From assembly GCA_037447655.1 (NCBI GenBank), contig JBBHKE010000967.1, positions 482,943 through 546,942 on the forward strand: a DNA stretch of 64,000 bases. Direction: 5' to 3'. Shown one piece after another: positions 45,609 through 57,795 of this stretch. The notes under the pieces are model-generated. The model was not told where the DNA came from. It worked only from the letters and a program-made list of their open reading frames with translations, and made no database searches. The stretch is from Zygnema cylindricum. Lineage: Eukaryota > Streptophyta > Zygnematophyceae > Zygnematales > Zygnemataceae. The position numbers and the translations under genes are program-made. Position 1 is the stretch's first letter; every line of letters begins with the position of its first letter.

Positions 45609-46895
45609 ATGTACCTCCCATCAAATATATATCGCGTTATTTTTTGTTGGTCTCGGAGCGATGTATCGAGCCCTCTGCAAATTGTACTTCAGTTTCTTCA
45701 TTTTCTCCATATGGTTGTAATTTTCTCGTTACAACATACGACTTTTGAAATATGCGACAACAAAAAACCTTTAGTTAAACATAAGTTAAGTGTTTACAAG
45801 ACGTTCTACATATAGTCTTTGTGGAAAATATTTAAGTAGTCCAAGCTATAATGCAAATTTAATCTTAAGAATGATATTAATATCGAATGTCGAAAACTCT
45901 CAACATTACAAACCAAAAATATGCAAATGTTTGTCATTCTCAAAATTTTAATATTATACGGATTTCATAGTGATCATATCCTTGAAACTAATGATACAAT
46001 ATGATATAGAACAACACACCGCCCATCATTTATGGGTTTAAGGATTTATTGGAGTTAAAGTAATATTATAATTAAGGATACTAATTTAGTTTACGGAACG
46101 TGGCTGATTCTAATCGACGTCATTAAATAGTGTTATAAACACTATTTTGTGATTTGTTGGCAAAAAAAATCACCGCGAGAATGGTAGTATTGGCTCTAAA
46201 ACGGCAAGTTTGTAATGATTACACTATCGAAGTTTTTCAAGGAAATAATACAAATTGTACATGTTTTTGGCTAAACTTAGGTATATCCCTACATTGCTCA
46301 ATTTACCATCAATATTATGCTAAAATTAAACTATTTACCATAAAAAAAGCTTAATTCGTGGCTTCAAGGATCCTTTTTTATTAGATGATATTTTTCCTCG
46401 ATTTGGAAGAGGGTTTCTCCAACGAATTCTTACCCCTCTCTTCCCCGACCAACCTCTAAACCGACAAGTGGGGGGTTATTTCCCACGCTAGAGTTTCCCC
46501 TTATATCTTCATGATTTGGCATTCCATATCCACCATGCCTGAACCCCAAAGCCTTCGGATCCTATATAGGCCATGTACTTTTACATACCTCTTTGCAAGG
46601 GTTACCAAACTTTATCATTCACCAATCGTGCCCTAAACTTCCCTCAAAGCTCTCATCTTCTTATGGTCGCGTACTTCATGAAAGGTGTGACCTATGGGGT
46701 GTGCGAGTACAAAATTACATGCTTGCTTGGGGTTTTCAAATGCATGGATTTTGGAGGAGCTCGCGCTTTTCACCACCGTGCACGCCATGTCAAATAATAC
46801 AGTGTGGCGAGACGAGGTAACATAGCAGATCCCGAAGAGCAGAGTGATACCGCTGAACGTGTGCCTTCAACATCGAGAATGTTATTGGCAACCTT
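45609..46895. other. no gene identified
   Basis: AT-rich sequence with a lone TIR-like end near 46014 (CACACCGCCCATC). From ~46370 it is less AT-rich, with no recognisable domain. Confidence 0.4.
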
Positions 46896-47750
46896 TGAAA
46901 TTCTATGGGGTCCATTCCTCCACATAATTCGCAGATCCAAATAAGCTCATCTAGATAGTGTCGACTCCAAGTTGATATAAACCCAAATGACTGCCACCCT
47001 GACAATCAGAACCCTAATACAATTCACCCCTGTGAAATAAGACTTCCTGTGTGCTCAGTTCCCTCATAGGAAGCAAAGTTAGAATATGAGTTTTGGATAG
47101 CATTCCCCACTTTGAATTTCCCTTAGAAAATGCAGCCACCCTGGCAAGCAAAAACTTTGACCGACTACACTCTTATGTAGCATGGACTCCCTTGAGTCTC
47201 CAGCAAAAAGAATCACTGAAAATGGTTAACCAAGTGAGGTGTAATTAAATGGCAAATTATGCCAATTTATACAGATGCTCTCTGGGAGAGAGGCGGCTAC
47301 CTACCAAAATATTTTAAGTCCTAAAACCCCTCTCTAAGCCCCCTAGTAATGAGGTACGCACCAATCATATGAGTGTAACGTACAAGGAAGTACAGGTGCT
47401 AGAGTACTTTCTGTACGACCCGTGTACGGCATCGCCATAATGTGACATTTGTCACATCCAGACTTGATATCGTGCTCTCCGGAATTTTTTTAAACCGGTC
47501 AGATGTTGCCACGTGTTGTCTGGAGTGGCGGCGTCCGAAAACCGCCAAAACGTCCTTCCCGTGATACCGACGATTACCTCGGCCGTCCGATTAGATCGCA
47601 TTGTAAAATAGGCCGTTGAAATAAATGTTTGCAGCATTTATTTCGTGCGGTACCATAGTACATTACAAGTTCTATGTTCAACCGTACATTTCATTAGTTA
47701 AATGAAATGTCCTACTTGTACACGTTTAAGTATCTATGAAACCCTATATA
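46896..47750 (-). repeat. copia LTR plus gag leader, truncated
   Basis: 46896-46999 matches the leader and gag start of the family (- strand MDPIEFQ). The LTR proper starts at 47000 (TGACAATC on the + strand) and runs to ~47750, where family similarity stops. It therefore lacks the LTR head and the tRNA-like module. Confidence 0.65.
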
Positions 47751-48661
47751 CAAAAAATGATCAAAGGCTTTAGAACATGTGATGAAAAACGTTCAGTTTT
47801 TTTTGTAATGCAAATTGTCAATCTTGAAGTCAATCTATGTGTATTATCCAGTGAGTTGGAATATCCCGCTTGTACCTTAAGATTTAATCCATGGAGGACA
47901 TGAACAATTGTGTGAGAACTGGCCTACCTCATGGGCCTTTACATCTCACAGCCCTCACATTGAGTGCCTTGAATTAACCTTCCAACAAGATAAAAGTAAT
48001 TAGATTTCGTCTTCTTTGCTCCAATGAAAAACCTAGGGTAAATTAGATGACGTCACCACCTCAGGTCCCATCGTGCTTGGGATCTGGCGGACCAGCGGCA
48101 GGTCGGGTTGTGACGCGACTAGGCGGCCGCTAAATCTGATGGCCGCGAGATACGGCACAGCAGTCGGCCGCAGAGGCGAAGAAGAGCGTCATCGGCTCTT
48201 CTCCGCTAAACGGCTTGTAGCCAGCCTCCAAAATAAGGCCCAGGTTTCGCGGCAATAAAAATTTCAAGTTTACCATTTGTACGTTTTCTAAAGAATATTC
48301 CGTACGCCTAGTTTGGGCGTCCTGATTTGGAGTTAAGAAACGAAATTTAGCGACGTCAAATTAAAGCTGAGATTTGTTGACGTCATGTGCATCCTGAAGT
48401 TATCTGAAACACACATAGAATGGATGATGAGAAAATCGATCAAAGCTGAAAGATTGTCCACTAGGGATGATGATGATGGTCTACCATGGGCCATGTCCGT
48501 GGCGGTAGAAACGACGCTTTTCGTCGAGTAGAATGACAGGCAAAGACAAGTACGGATATAAATCGATTCTTCCAGACCGATATTTTGAATGATTAGGGCA
48601 AATTGTCTACACCGGAGACGTCTTGTTTGTTTTGTTAAAATTTCCATCTTCCCTGCAAGTC
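47751..48661. other. no gene identified
   Basis: A GC-rich patch at 48060-48245 has open frames but no domain. The right part should be the 5' flank of the next gene. Confidence 0.4.
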
Positions 48662-49244
48662 ATGGCCGAGGAGTGCACTAGCAGAGCCTATCTCGTATCG
48701 GAGCAGGGCACTTCTTTGGTAAGTTCATGTTTCGATCACAATGCTTTGCCTATGCATACCTCTAAAAACTCTGTTTTCATTTTGAGTATTGTGAAGAGAC
48801 GCTGTAGGTGTAGATCTTGCACAACGAATGTGTAAAAATTATTGATTGCAATGTATGAAAATAAACTACACAAGTTTTTTTCTGGTCGGAAGAGTTTTTT
48901 GCTGGCTTTACAATTTACGCGATTGCGTTAGAAAGGTGTTTCAGTTGACGTTTTTACAAGTGCTGATTCCATAGGGGTTATTGTGGAGTCGCTCGGCATT
49001 GTCTGGTTCCCTCACTTACCTGGCAGGCTTGACTGCCACTGCAGTTGGTTGCTCCTGGAATTACTTGGTTGGGCCGAGCAAGCTTTTCCATTCCACAGGA
49101 GTTCCTAGTGAACTGCAGTCGACGACAGGCTTCCGTAAATGTGGAAGTGAAGGAAGGAAGACAATTGAGCATGTCCATCACCTGTCATGGCTTAAACCCC
49201 CTGCTCTTTCTACGTAGCCAAGCTAGGGAGCGCTCAAGTGTGAA
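48662..49244 (+). CDS. partial hypothetical gene, two exons, cut by gap
   Basis: Exon 1 48662-48718 starts at ATG (MAEECTSRAYL...) and ends in TTG followed by a strong donor GTAAGT. Exon 2 starts at 49045 after CTGCCACTGCAG and runs open to the N gap at 49245. Both junctions are phase 0. Exon 2 encodes ~66 residues (VAPGITWLGRASFSIPQEF, VNVEVKEGRQLSMSITC, HGLNPLLFLRS), resembling alternating beta strands. No family recognised. The rest is lost in the gap; the sequence after it is tandem-repeat DNA and does not obviously continue the frame. Two competing frames (48981-49217 and 49045 on) overlap in exon 2; the splice-compatible one is preferred. Confidence 0.4.
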
Positions 49245-49254
49245 NNNNNNNNNN
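49245..49254. other. assembly gap (10 N)
   Basis: Ten N characters, a nominal gap of unknown real size. It interrupts the hypothetical gene on its left. Confidence 0.99.
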
Positions 49255-49370
49255 GCCGTATGGAGACGAAGGGCGAACAGAACGAGTTTTTCCGCGGTGT
49301 TCACAAGGAAAAGGCGCACGGAGACGAAGGGCACACGGAACGAATTTTTCCGCGGTATTCACAAGAAGAT
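49255..49370. repeat. 58-bp tandem repeat, two units
   Basis: Units share GGAGACGAAGGGC, then CGAA/CGAG, TTTTTCCGCGGT and TTCACAAG at an offset of 58. It starts right at the gap, so more units may be collapsed there. Confidence 0.75.
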
Positions 49371-49722
49371 TAACAGGTGTTGTACAATCTATGAACCGAT
49401 TGATTCACGTACTAAAATCGAAATATTGAATAGTAACGTAATAATTTCAAACTTAACAATTTCACTTTTACTCACTCCTCACTTTCTCACTTTAGGAACA
49501 TACTTTTTGCAAGGCCGGTACACAAAGAAAATGAACAAAAAACCAAAAAGGAAATTTTATAAATGATGGCCGGAACGTTTTTCATACAAGGATTTCACTC
49601 TTTCACTCCTCACTCATTTTCACTTTAACAATTCAAACTTTAATAATGCAATGATAAGTTATAAAGCTAAAATCATGCACTTAGTTAGCCAAGTATCTAA
49701 CATGTTGTGGACAATTAGAAGA

Positions 49723-49838
49723 ACACTTATGGCGCCTTTTTAAGCAAGGCACACGGGAAGCAGAGGCACGCGGAAAAGGAACACTTGTGGCGCCTTTTTG
49801 AGCAAGACAAGCGGGAAGCAGAGGTATGCCGAAAAGGT
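49723..49838. repeat. second 58-bp tandem repeat, two units
   Basis: Units share ACACTT(A/G)TGGCGCCTTTTT, GGGAAGCAGAGG and GGAAAAGG at an offset of 58. The sequence differs from the previous pair apart from GGCACACGG-like stretches. Confidence 0.75.
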
Positions 49839-51514
49839 GACAGACGCGCTTTCCCCTTCGAAAGAGTTAAAATATAAACACGTTTTGTGCGCTGATGCCA
49901 CGAAACTTGAAGAAAACAATCCCGTGCCCCGTGCGCACATGAAACGCCAAATGTACAAGTTGCAAAATAAATCGTCGACCCGAACCAAAAAAACGCGCGC
50001 GTTGCTTTATTCTCCACGGTGAGTCATAACATATTTGTGCAAATCGCGTCCATTTTTGGACTCCCATGTTGTGCTAAGATTTCGAAATTTTCTTGAAGGC
50101 CCATCATGTCCCACAAACCCCTAAGATGGCATTCACGCTTCCTTCTGGGTAGGTTCCCAAATTGTCAATGTGACCTAAGAGTTGCACCTTCGTGAAAAGG
50201 GGAAACCGCCAGGGACCGGATTATGCGTCAAGTCGCTTGTATCTTGATTTAAAGACAAGGATTTCAAATCAAATGTGTCGCCATGGAAATAAGCCTTTTA
50301 ATATTTATAGATTCAAAACTAAAATTATATTTATTTTAACCGTAAAGAACATTTCTTAACTATAACTTCAAGGCGTCCTTTCAAGTGAAGAAAAAACATA
50401 AGCTTGTCGGCTAATGTTCCCTTTTTTTTTTACACATTGAAATCCAATAACAAAGGCAATAACTAATCTAAGTACTTAGTGATGAATACATACGACCATC
50501 ACTAGGATATGGATGAACAAAGATAGAAAAAAAAGTTGTGGAATTTGAGGCATGCTTGATAAAACTAAGATTTTCAAATACAAGTTTCGTAAGAAGTGAC
50601 AATATATAAGTAAAGAAGTCCAAACCCTCACATGTAACCACTCCTACATGGGCCAATCTTTAGCTATGTTTTATTATGTTAGACACGTGTGACCCTTTAT
50701 CTTAACTCATGCTGCTAAAATAAATCGTCATACATGCAACGGAAACCCCCAACTCACGTAACTTCTTCTTATTCATATTAGACGCCTTCGATCTACGACA
50801 ACAACCATATACTCGAATTCGGTTGAACTCAATGCAACTGGAAGAAGTAGCTTAAAATTCCATGAAACCACGGCTCCTCCAAAAACGAAACTATAACCTG
50901 ACGTCGATTAAATAAAATCAAAATTGCCACCCTAATCTGCGTCACAATATCAAATAAACTCCAAAGGATCTATGTTTGAAGTGAACGTAAGTCCACAATG
51001 TATTGTGGCAATAAAATATCAAAATATTCGATAGACGACCTCCCAATGTGCATTTTTAGGTTCGTGACAATAACGACTGACGATAGACACGACCGCCAAA
51101 ATATTTGGAAGAGTACCAACGCTAAGGTACATTAGGCTGTGTGCCCATGTAACCAAAACTTTAGAGTGTTACTCCAAATTTTAGTGCGGATTTTGCGGTG
51201 TACTTTTCAAAGTGTTCCTATGTCAATCGTTACTTTGTCCTTTGGTAATATAAACATGTTACAGTTGTACACGTCTACATCGTGTACACAAAATGCGCGA
51301 TAGAGTACGAAACAAAATTTAGACGACTACGAAACTCATTGAAATTGGTGACGTCTACAAAAATGGTGACGATTGTAGACATTGAGGTTTTTGTGACATT
51401 TTAGATGTTTAGGGTTTTGTGATATTGCGAAGTCATGCTACCTTGTAACATCATCAGTACGTATACTTTCCGCCATGGCTTCCCGATTTCTTTTTGTTCT
51501 TTTATCATTCGATA
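49839..51514. other. no gene identified
   Basis: Open frames of up to ~100 codons on both strands near 49730-50067 arise from the repeat and its flank and have no domain. The remainder is unassigned. Confidence 0.4.
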
Positions 51515-51612
51515 TGCCATCAAACTAAGACCAAAAATATTCGAAATTAAGAAAAAAAAATCTTTCATTTGATACTATTATTATTGCATTTCATTTAGAG
51601 AAGAGAGAAAGA
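51515..51612. repeat. dispersed repeat copy, matches 7960-8055
   Basis: TGCCATCAAACTAAGACC, an A-run, TTTCATTTGATACTATTATT, ending in AGAGAAGAGAGAAAG. Confidence 0.6.
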
Positions 51613-51831
51613 GGAGCGATCAAGTGAGAGAGTGGGGGAGAGACAAGGACGACGTAAAATTTTGCATTTGACCAATAAATAGAATTGGAGGTGTAAGACC
51701 CCAACATTTATTTTTCGGTACATGCTTGTCATTTTCGTACGTACATGCGCGCAGGGAAAAATAGCGTGTACTCTCCCTCGTGCAAACCATTTTGAAAATA
51801 TTTCACGCGTCCAATACTCTTTTGCTATACG

Positions 51832-52226
51832 TTAATCGGCTATTACTTCTATTACAATCACCTCTTGAGTTGATTTCAGTACAAGTGTGAAGTTAAGCTG
51901 GAAGTGGGTTGAAATGATAAAAACGCCAAATAGGAGTATGTTCAATGTTTCAAAATGACGCAAAATGTACTTAGGCTCTTCCATTTTTTTGGTACGAAGT
52001 AAGATTTTCTCGTTGCAAGTCCCATTTTTTGTGAAAACAGCCGAAACACACAACCTTAGTGAGCCAATTGCCTCACGATATGGTATGTCGATAGAATCTT
52101 CCTCTTCAAACTTACAAACGTGTAGATTTGGTTGTAACGGCGTAGAAAGCGGTTTTGCATCAGTAATAGAAAATCTCTCTAAAATCTCAGTACAATATTG
52201 AGCTTGAATCAATTTAACATACCCCT
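51832..52226 (-). pseudogene. copia RT C-terminal fragment
   Basis: The - strand reads KGYVKLIQAQYCTEILERF, then TDAKPLSTPL and DIPYREAIGSL, the conserved end of copia reverse transcriptase leading towards RNase H. It lies just beyond an LTR and is probably the far side of the RT at 54.1-54.3 kb. About 100 residues that should connect the two pieces, including YVDD, are missing. Confidence 0.7.
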
Positions 52227-52549
52227 TGATAATCACAACCCCATTACAACTTCACCCCTGTGAAATAAGACTTTCTGTGTGCTCAGTTCCACCACATAAT
52301 GCAAAGTAAGAATATGAGTTTTGGACATATTCACCCACTTTCACTTTCCCTTAGAAATGCAGCCACAATGGCAAGCAAAAACTTCGACCGAGTACACCTT
52401 TGTGTAGCTTGGACTCCCCTGTGTCCGCAACAAAAAGAATCACTGAAAATGGTCAACTGAGTTGATTGCAATTATTTGGCAAAGTATGCCGATTTATACA
52501 GATGCTCTTTGGGAGAGAGGCGGCTACCTACCAAAGTACTAAAAGTCAT

Positions 52550-53083
52550 AAAACCCCTCTCTAAGCCCCCTAGTATTGAGGTAAGCACCAATCATATGAG
52601 TGTAGGGTACAAGAAAGTACAGGTGCCGGAGTACTTTTTGCACAGTCGGTGTACGACATCGCCATAATATGACATTTGTCACATCTTGACTTGATATCGT
52701 GCTCTCCGAAGATTTTGTAAACCGGTCAGATGTTGCCACGTGTCCTCCGGAGCGGCGCCGTCCAAAAACAGCCAAAACCGTCCTTCCCGCGATACCGGCG
52801 AGTACCTCGATCGTCTAAAACCCCTCTCAAAGCCCCCTAGTAATGAGGTACGCACCAATCATATGACTGTAGGGTACAAGAAAGTACAGGTGCCGGAATA
52901 CTTTTTGAACGGTCGGTGTACGACATCGCTATAATATGACATTTGTCACATCCTGACTTGATATCGTGCTCTCCGAAGATTTTGTAAACCGGTCAGATGT
53001 TGCCACGTGTCCTCCGGAGTGGCGCCGTCCAAAGACCGCCAAAAACGTCCTTCCCGCGATATCGGCGATTACCTCGACCGTCT
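52550..53083. repeat. 267-bp tandem duplication in the LTR
   Basis: 52550-52816 and 52817-53083 are head-to-tail copies, over 90 percent alike by eye (AAAACCCCTCTC start, GGTACAAGAAAGTACAGGTG, CCGGTCAGATGTTGCCACGT). The other copies have one unit. Confidence 0.85.
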
Positions 53084-53265
53084 GATTAGATCGCATTTTA
53101 AAATAGGTCGTTGAAATAAATGTTCGTAACATTTATTTCGTGCGCTACCATAGTACATTACAAGTTCTATGTTCAACCGTACATTTTATTAGTTTAATGA
53201 AATGTCCTACGTGTATACGTTTAAATATTTATGAAACCCTATATGCTCTAGCACTGGTTCTAGAT

Positions 53266-53333
53266 TTAACGGATAAGGCTAACGGCTACTTTGACTGACA
53301 CTAGGTACCAGGATCAAATCCCGGGTCCGTCAA
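53266..53333 (+). other. tRNA-like module inside the LTR (antisense)
   Basis: The best-preserved member: ACGGAT can pair with GTCCGT as an acceptor-like stem, TAAGGCTAACGGCTAC resembles an A-box region, and CCAGGATCAAATCCCGG forms a T-arm-like stem-loop. The anticodon region is unclear and the 3' end does not read as a normal tRNA. Confidence 0.5.
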
Positions 53334-53627
53334 ATGTTTTTGATAAATCTACTTAGTTAAAATCTACTCAGTTTCTACTACCTGTCTCTCTAGAAAGCTT
53401 AGGCAGCTATAACTCTATCTCCCTGACTACAACAAGTGTGGGGGCAAAATCTACTCAGTTTCTACTATTTGTCTCTCTAGAAAGCTTAGGCAACCATAGC
53501 TCTATCTCCTTATCCAGCCTTCAATTACTACAAGAAGAGTGGGGGCTTGGAGAAGGGAGTTAGAGGCAGGCTGCCTATGCTTTTTTTTTATCCTAATAGA
53601 AACCTAGAAAATACACAAATATCAACA

Positions 53628-54110
53628 CTCCTCACCTTTAGGTAATCTCTGGCTCCGTAATGTTTTTGGTAAATCTACTCAGTTAAAATCTACTTAGTTT
53701 CTACTACCTGTCTCTCTAGAAAGCTTAGGCAGTCATAGCTCTATCTCCCTATCCAACCTTCAATGACTACAACAAGTGTGGGGGCTAAATCTACTCAGTT
53801 TCTACTATTTGTCTCTCTAGAAAGCTTAGGCAACCATAACTCTATCTCTCAATCCAGCCTTCAATGAATACAACAAGTGTGGGGGCTTGGAGAAGGGAGT
53901 TAGAGGCATGCTGCCTCTGCCTTTTTTTTATCCTAATACAGACTTAGAAAATACACAAATATCAACACTCCTCACCTTTAGGTAAACTCCGGCTCCGGAG
54001 TTGGATGCATGCTGCCTCTGCCTTTTTTTTATCCTAATACAGACTTAGAAAATACACAAATATCAACACTCCTCACCTTTAGGTAAACTCCGGCTCCGGA
54101 GTTGGATGCA
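53628..54110. repeat. repeated LTR heads, including a perfect 101-bp tandem pair
   Basis: A ~320-bp copy of the LTR head region (about 53655-53983) follows the LTR. Then 53909-54009 and 54010-54110 are identical 101-bp units, each containing AATATCAACACTCC and CTCCGGCTCCGGAG. So the LTR start is present three times in series. Confidence 0.75.
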
Positions 54111-56328
54111 GTCGGTATAAAATTGAAATTCAACAGTACTTTATGAAGTCTCAAATACCACGTGTGTGGTGCATGTTTCAATCCATGAAGAGAATTTTGT
54201 AGGTACCATACATTTCTTTCATGGGAAAGAGACACGCCTTACGATTCCTTCATATATACCTTTTCCTCCAATTCGCCATTTGGAAAAATTGTTTCAATGT
54301 CTATTTGATAGAGGCGCTTTTTATCGGACACTGCAAGGGCAATAATAATCCGTAGTGAGTCAAACTTCACCACGGGAGCATAAGTCTCCTTAAAATCCAT
54401 TCCCTCTTTTTGTTGGAACCCCTTACATACAAGCCGCGCCTCGTACTTGATAATTTCACCTAAAGCTCGAGTGTTGGTTTTTAAGACCTATTTTGCACCA
54501 ATCGCATTTTTCTCCTCTAGTAGTTTTACTTCCTCAAATGTTCGATTGTCAATCACCGACTTAAATTCTTTCTCCCACGCCGATTTCCAATTAGTCTCCC
54601 AATCGGTCGGCCTTCTCGCCTCTCTATAAGATTGAGAGTTGCCGCTAATTTTTTTTTTTGTAAATGATTGCTATAAAAGAAACTCGGTCTCCTTGGCATC
54701 TGAAAAGAAATAAGCTGAATTTGATGTATTTTCTCCTTTTTGAATGTAAGAGAGATTTTTCGGTTTCTTCCCTCTCTTAATGTGAGAGCTCATTCGTAAA
54801 ACTTTCCCATCGTGTTTCTCCTCCTCGAATTCAATTTCTTACTCACTTGATTTAAAAATCGATTTGGAGCTTTGAGATTTTCAAATGTCGGAAGGCACTT
54901 GAGAATCCGAAGTTTCTATATGTTAATCGATTTTTCCATTCTTTTTTCGAGAATTCATATTTGGTTCCTTATCGGTTTCCGAATCCAGAATGTTCGGTAA
55001 AAATCTCAATACCACTCTCCCTATAAAAATCCAAATTCTACTTAAATTTCTCCACTGATTTCATAGTAGAGTTGAGATCCTCATGAGAATCCACGTTCCG
55101 AGATTACTCCATGGTGTGACAAGCGAGATCATATACTCTGGAAAGGTCCATGCACTATAACCACAAAATTATTAACTCTTAGGCGTGAAATTTCCCCTTC
55201 TCCTCGTTGGTTCCACAGAAACCGTAGTATGACATCCCCAAATTTTTAAGTGATGAATTGTGGGCTTTTTTCCACTCCACATCTGCACTTGCGTTTTGCT
55301 TCCGAAAAAACTGAAGTGAGTCTCGGGTTAAAAATACAATTTTCCGTAACTGTCGCATCTCCCCGCAAAAATAATTCCCGTCCGGAGCTTTGAATCATCA
55401 CTCGGACCATTCCGTTTGAATCTAGAGAACAAGGCGCAGTGAATTGATGTCTTACCCCCCACTCCTTACAATACCCATCGAAAACAACAAACTCACCTTC
55501 ATTATCGAACAAAAAAAGATTAAAGCTTTTTATCACTTTGCCTTTCGACCATAACATGCTATTCTTTAAAGGTTTTCAAAAGCATCCAATTTCTTTTTCA
55601 ATTAATAAACCCATGATTTTGGAGAAGAATCATCAACAATTACCAAAATATTCTTGTAACCTCCGATTGTTTTGGGTATGATATGCCCACAAATATCGAT
55701 GTGAACAAACTCTAAAGGACTTTGAGCTCGATGCTTGATATCTTTATTCAGATGTGATTTCAGACTTTGACGCCTTTAGCTACATCTTGCACATTCGTTT
55801 ACATTCTCACCGGATGCAAGATCCAAACCCCTCACCGAAGAATGTCAAATCATCTTCTTCAAACTTACCTCGGATGCATGACACTTTTAGAGTTGCCATA
55901 ATGTAAGATCACCTTTTAACTCCGAAATTTGATGTGAAATTCCCACGGTGGGAATTTTAGATTTCGGCCTCTTTCATAAAAGTCGGGTATGATTCGCATC
56001 CCTCACTACTCCTTCACCAATAACATTCCCATTCTCATTCCAAATTGCAATAGAATGACCACCTCTCGTAAATAAACTTCCACCTATCCGATGGATTTGC
56101 GAAACTCTCAATAAATTGATTAAGCCATTCGTAATATAAAGTGTATTTTGAAGATGATACTTCACCGCTTTCTATTTTCCATCAACATCCAATGATAAGA
56201 CATCAAACTGGACGGTGGCAACCTTGCCAAACGAAAAGACATGGCCGCTTCTAAGAGAATTATTTTTTTGGACAGTTAGTTCTTGCATATTATCTGATAA
56301 GTGAAATTCTATGGGCTCCATTGCCACA
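54111..56328 (-). pseudogene. copia pre-integrase, integrase and RT remnant
   Basis: From 56328 downward: gag start MAMEPIEFH, an abrupt switch to a protease/pre-integrase region (YHLQNTLYITNGLINLLRVSQ, HSIAIWNENGNVIGEG near 56165-55974), then integrase with many stops (GVRHQFTAPCSLDSNGM near 55460) and an LKIWGC-like motif. RT follows at ~54600-54110, ending HGLKHAPHTWYLRLHK and FIPTAS. Most of gag is missing at the top and RT stops short at the repeated LTR heads. Non-functional. Confidence 0.75.
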
Positions 56329-56405
56329 CGGAATTCGCAGATCCAAAGAAACTAATCTAGATAGTGCCGACTCCAACTTTATATATACCTAAATAATTGA
56401 CCCCT

Positions 56406-57573
56406 TGACAATCAAAACCCCATTAGAGCTTTACCTCTGTGAAATAAGACTTTCTGTGTGCTCATTTCCACCATAGAATGCAAAGTTAGAATATGAGTTT
56501 TGGATAACATTCCCCACTTTGACTTTCTCTTAGAAATACAGCCACCCAGGCAAGCAAAGACTCTGACCGACTACACCCTTGTGTAGCCTGGACTCCGCTG
56601 AGTCCGCAGCAAAAAGAATCACTGAAATTGCTCACCTGAGCATTAAGTTATGGCCGGCCAAAGATGGCCTAAAAATACAAAAGCACTCTGAGAGAGAGGC
56701 TGAAAAACCAAAAAAAACTAAGTCCTAAACTACCTCTCTAAGCCTACTACAAGTGTACCTATCCAATCAAAAGACTGTAAGGTACAAGAAAGTACAGGTA
56801 CCGCTGTACTTCTTGTACGACCATATTACGGCATGGCCGCTCCGCTGACGCGTGTAAGTTCTTGAGCCAAAGTTGCTCCCTCCTCGATACCCGCTGTCCA
56901 ATCACCCCTCGCCACGTGTCATCCGCCGACATACGCTCAGCAAACCGCCAAAAGACCACTCCTCAATTCCGGCTCCTCCGCGAGCCGTCGATCGCGAAGT
57001 CGACATTTGATTACATCCGTTGAAATTCAATGTCGTTTTGTTTCGTAATCCGTATATATTGAGTATGTAGATTAGTACTGTGGATAAATACGTTTCAAAC
57101 ATAATACGTGTATTGTTTCATTGAGACCTACGGGGTAAGGCTCACGGCTACGCCGTACGTCTATATTCCGAAGGAACTAGGTTCAAATCCTAATGGGGTC
57201 ACACAAACCAAATGTTTAATTATTATTTCTCTTTCTCTCTCCTTGTGTGATTTATGTTAATATTAAAGTTAAACCCTATATAGTCATCTGCCCATTTATA
57301 TAAATAGGATAGTACTGTATTAGTAGATCATAAACCTATGTTCAAATCCGGTATGGGCCATCTTCATTTTGGCAGACTATCCTCTCAACCCTCCAGCCTG
57401 TCTCCCTAACTATCTGTGGGTAGACATGGAGTTTCTTCTATCTCTCAGTGACTACGACAAGTATATAGAGAAAGAAGTATTTCCAAGCACTAAGTAGAAA
57501 CTTTAAAACCGTTTAATACTATCTTTTAAACACATAGGAAAATACAGACCTAGAAAATACTTAAATTTCAACA
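56406..57573 (-). repeat. 3' LTR of the copia derivative, also 5' LTR of the next
   Basis: TGACAATC ... TTTCAACA on the + strand. Similarity to the upper LTR continues below 56406 through leader and gag start to 56302. A true 3' LTR would not do this, so the LTR appears to be shared with the element at 54.1-56.3 kb. Confidence 0.8.
57123..57203 (+). other. tRNA-like module inside the LTR (antisense)
   Basis: GGTAAGGCTCACGGCTAC resembles a D-arm/A-box region and TAGGTTCAAATCCTA forms a T-arm-like hairpin with a near-consensus B box. The outer stem is only partly paired (GACC/GGTC). A second B-box-like GTTCAAATCCGG lies ~145 bases further on. Confidence 0.5.
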
Positions 57574-57795
57574 CTCCCCTTATTTTCTAGTCTATTTTTC
57601 TTTCACCTCCCACCAAAGACAATTTTCTTTTTCTTTTCCCTCTTTCTGTTCTCCTCATAAAAATTTCAAGAGAATACCTTCGTATTTAAAAAGATTTATT
57701 AGATGCGCAGAAATAAACATTGCATCTTGTTGATCGCACATCTTAATTTGCTTGTCAAAAATCCGAGCCGTTTGGAGCAAGGATTTTAACCACCC

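Larger units (their letters stand above)
52227..53627 (-). repeat. copia LTR with internal 267-bp duplication
   Basis: Bounded by TGATAATC and ATATCAACA on the + strand (TG...CA). 1,401 bp versus 1,168 bp in the two later copies, partly because of the internal tandem duplication. A short AGGGGT overlap marks its junction with the RT fragment below. Confidence 0.7.

Noticed and set aside
57123-57203. Functional tRNA gene
   Set aside because: B-box and T-arm are good, but the acceptor stem does not pair fully and no clear anticodon arm is seen; recorded as tRNA-like.
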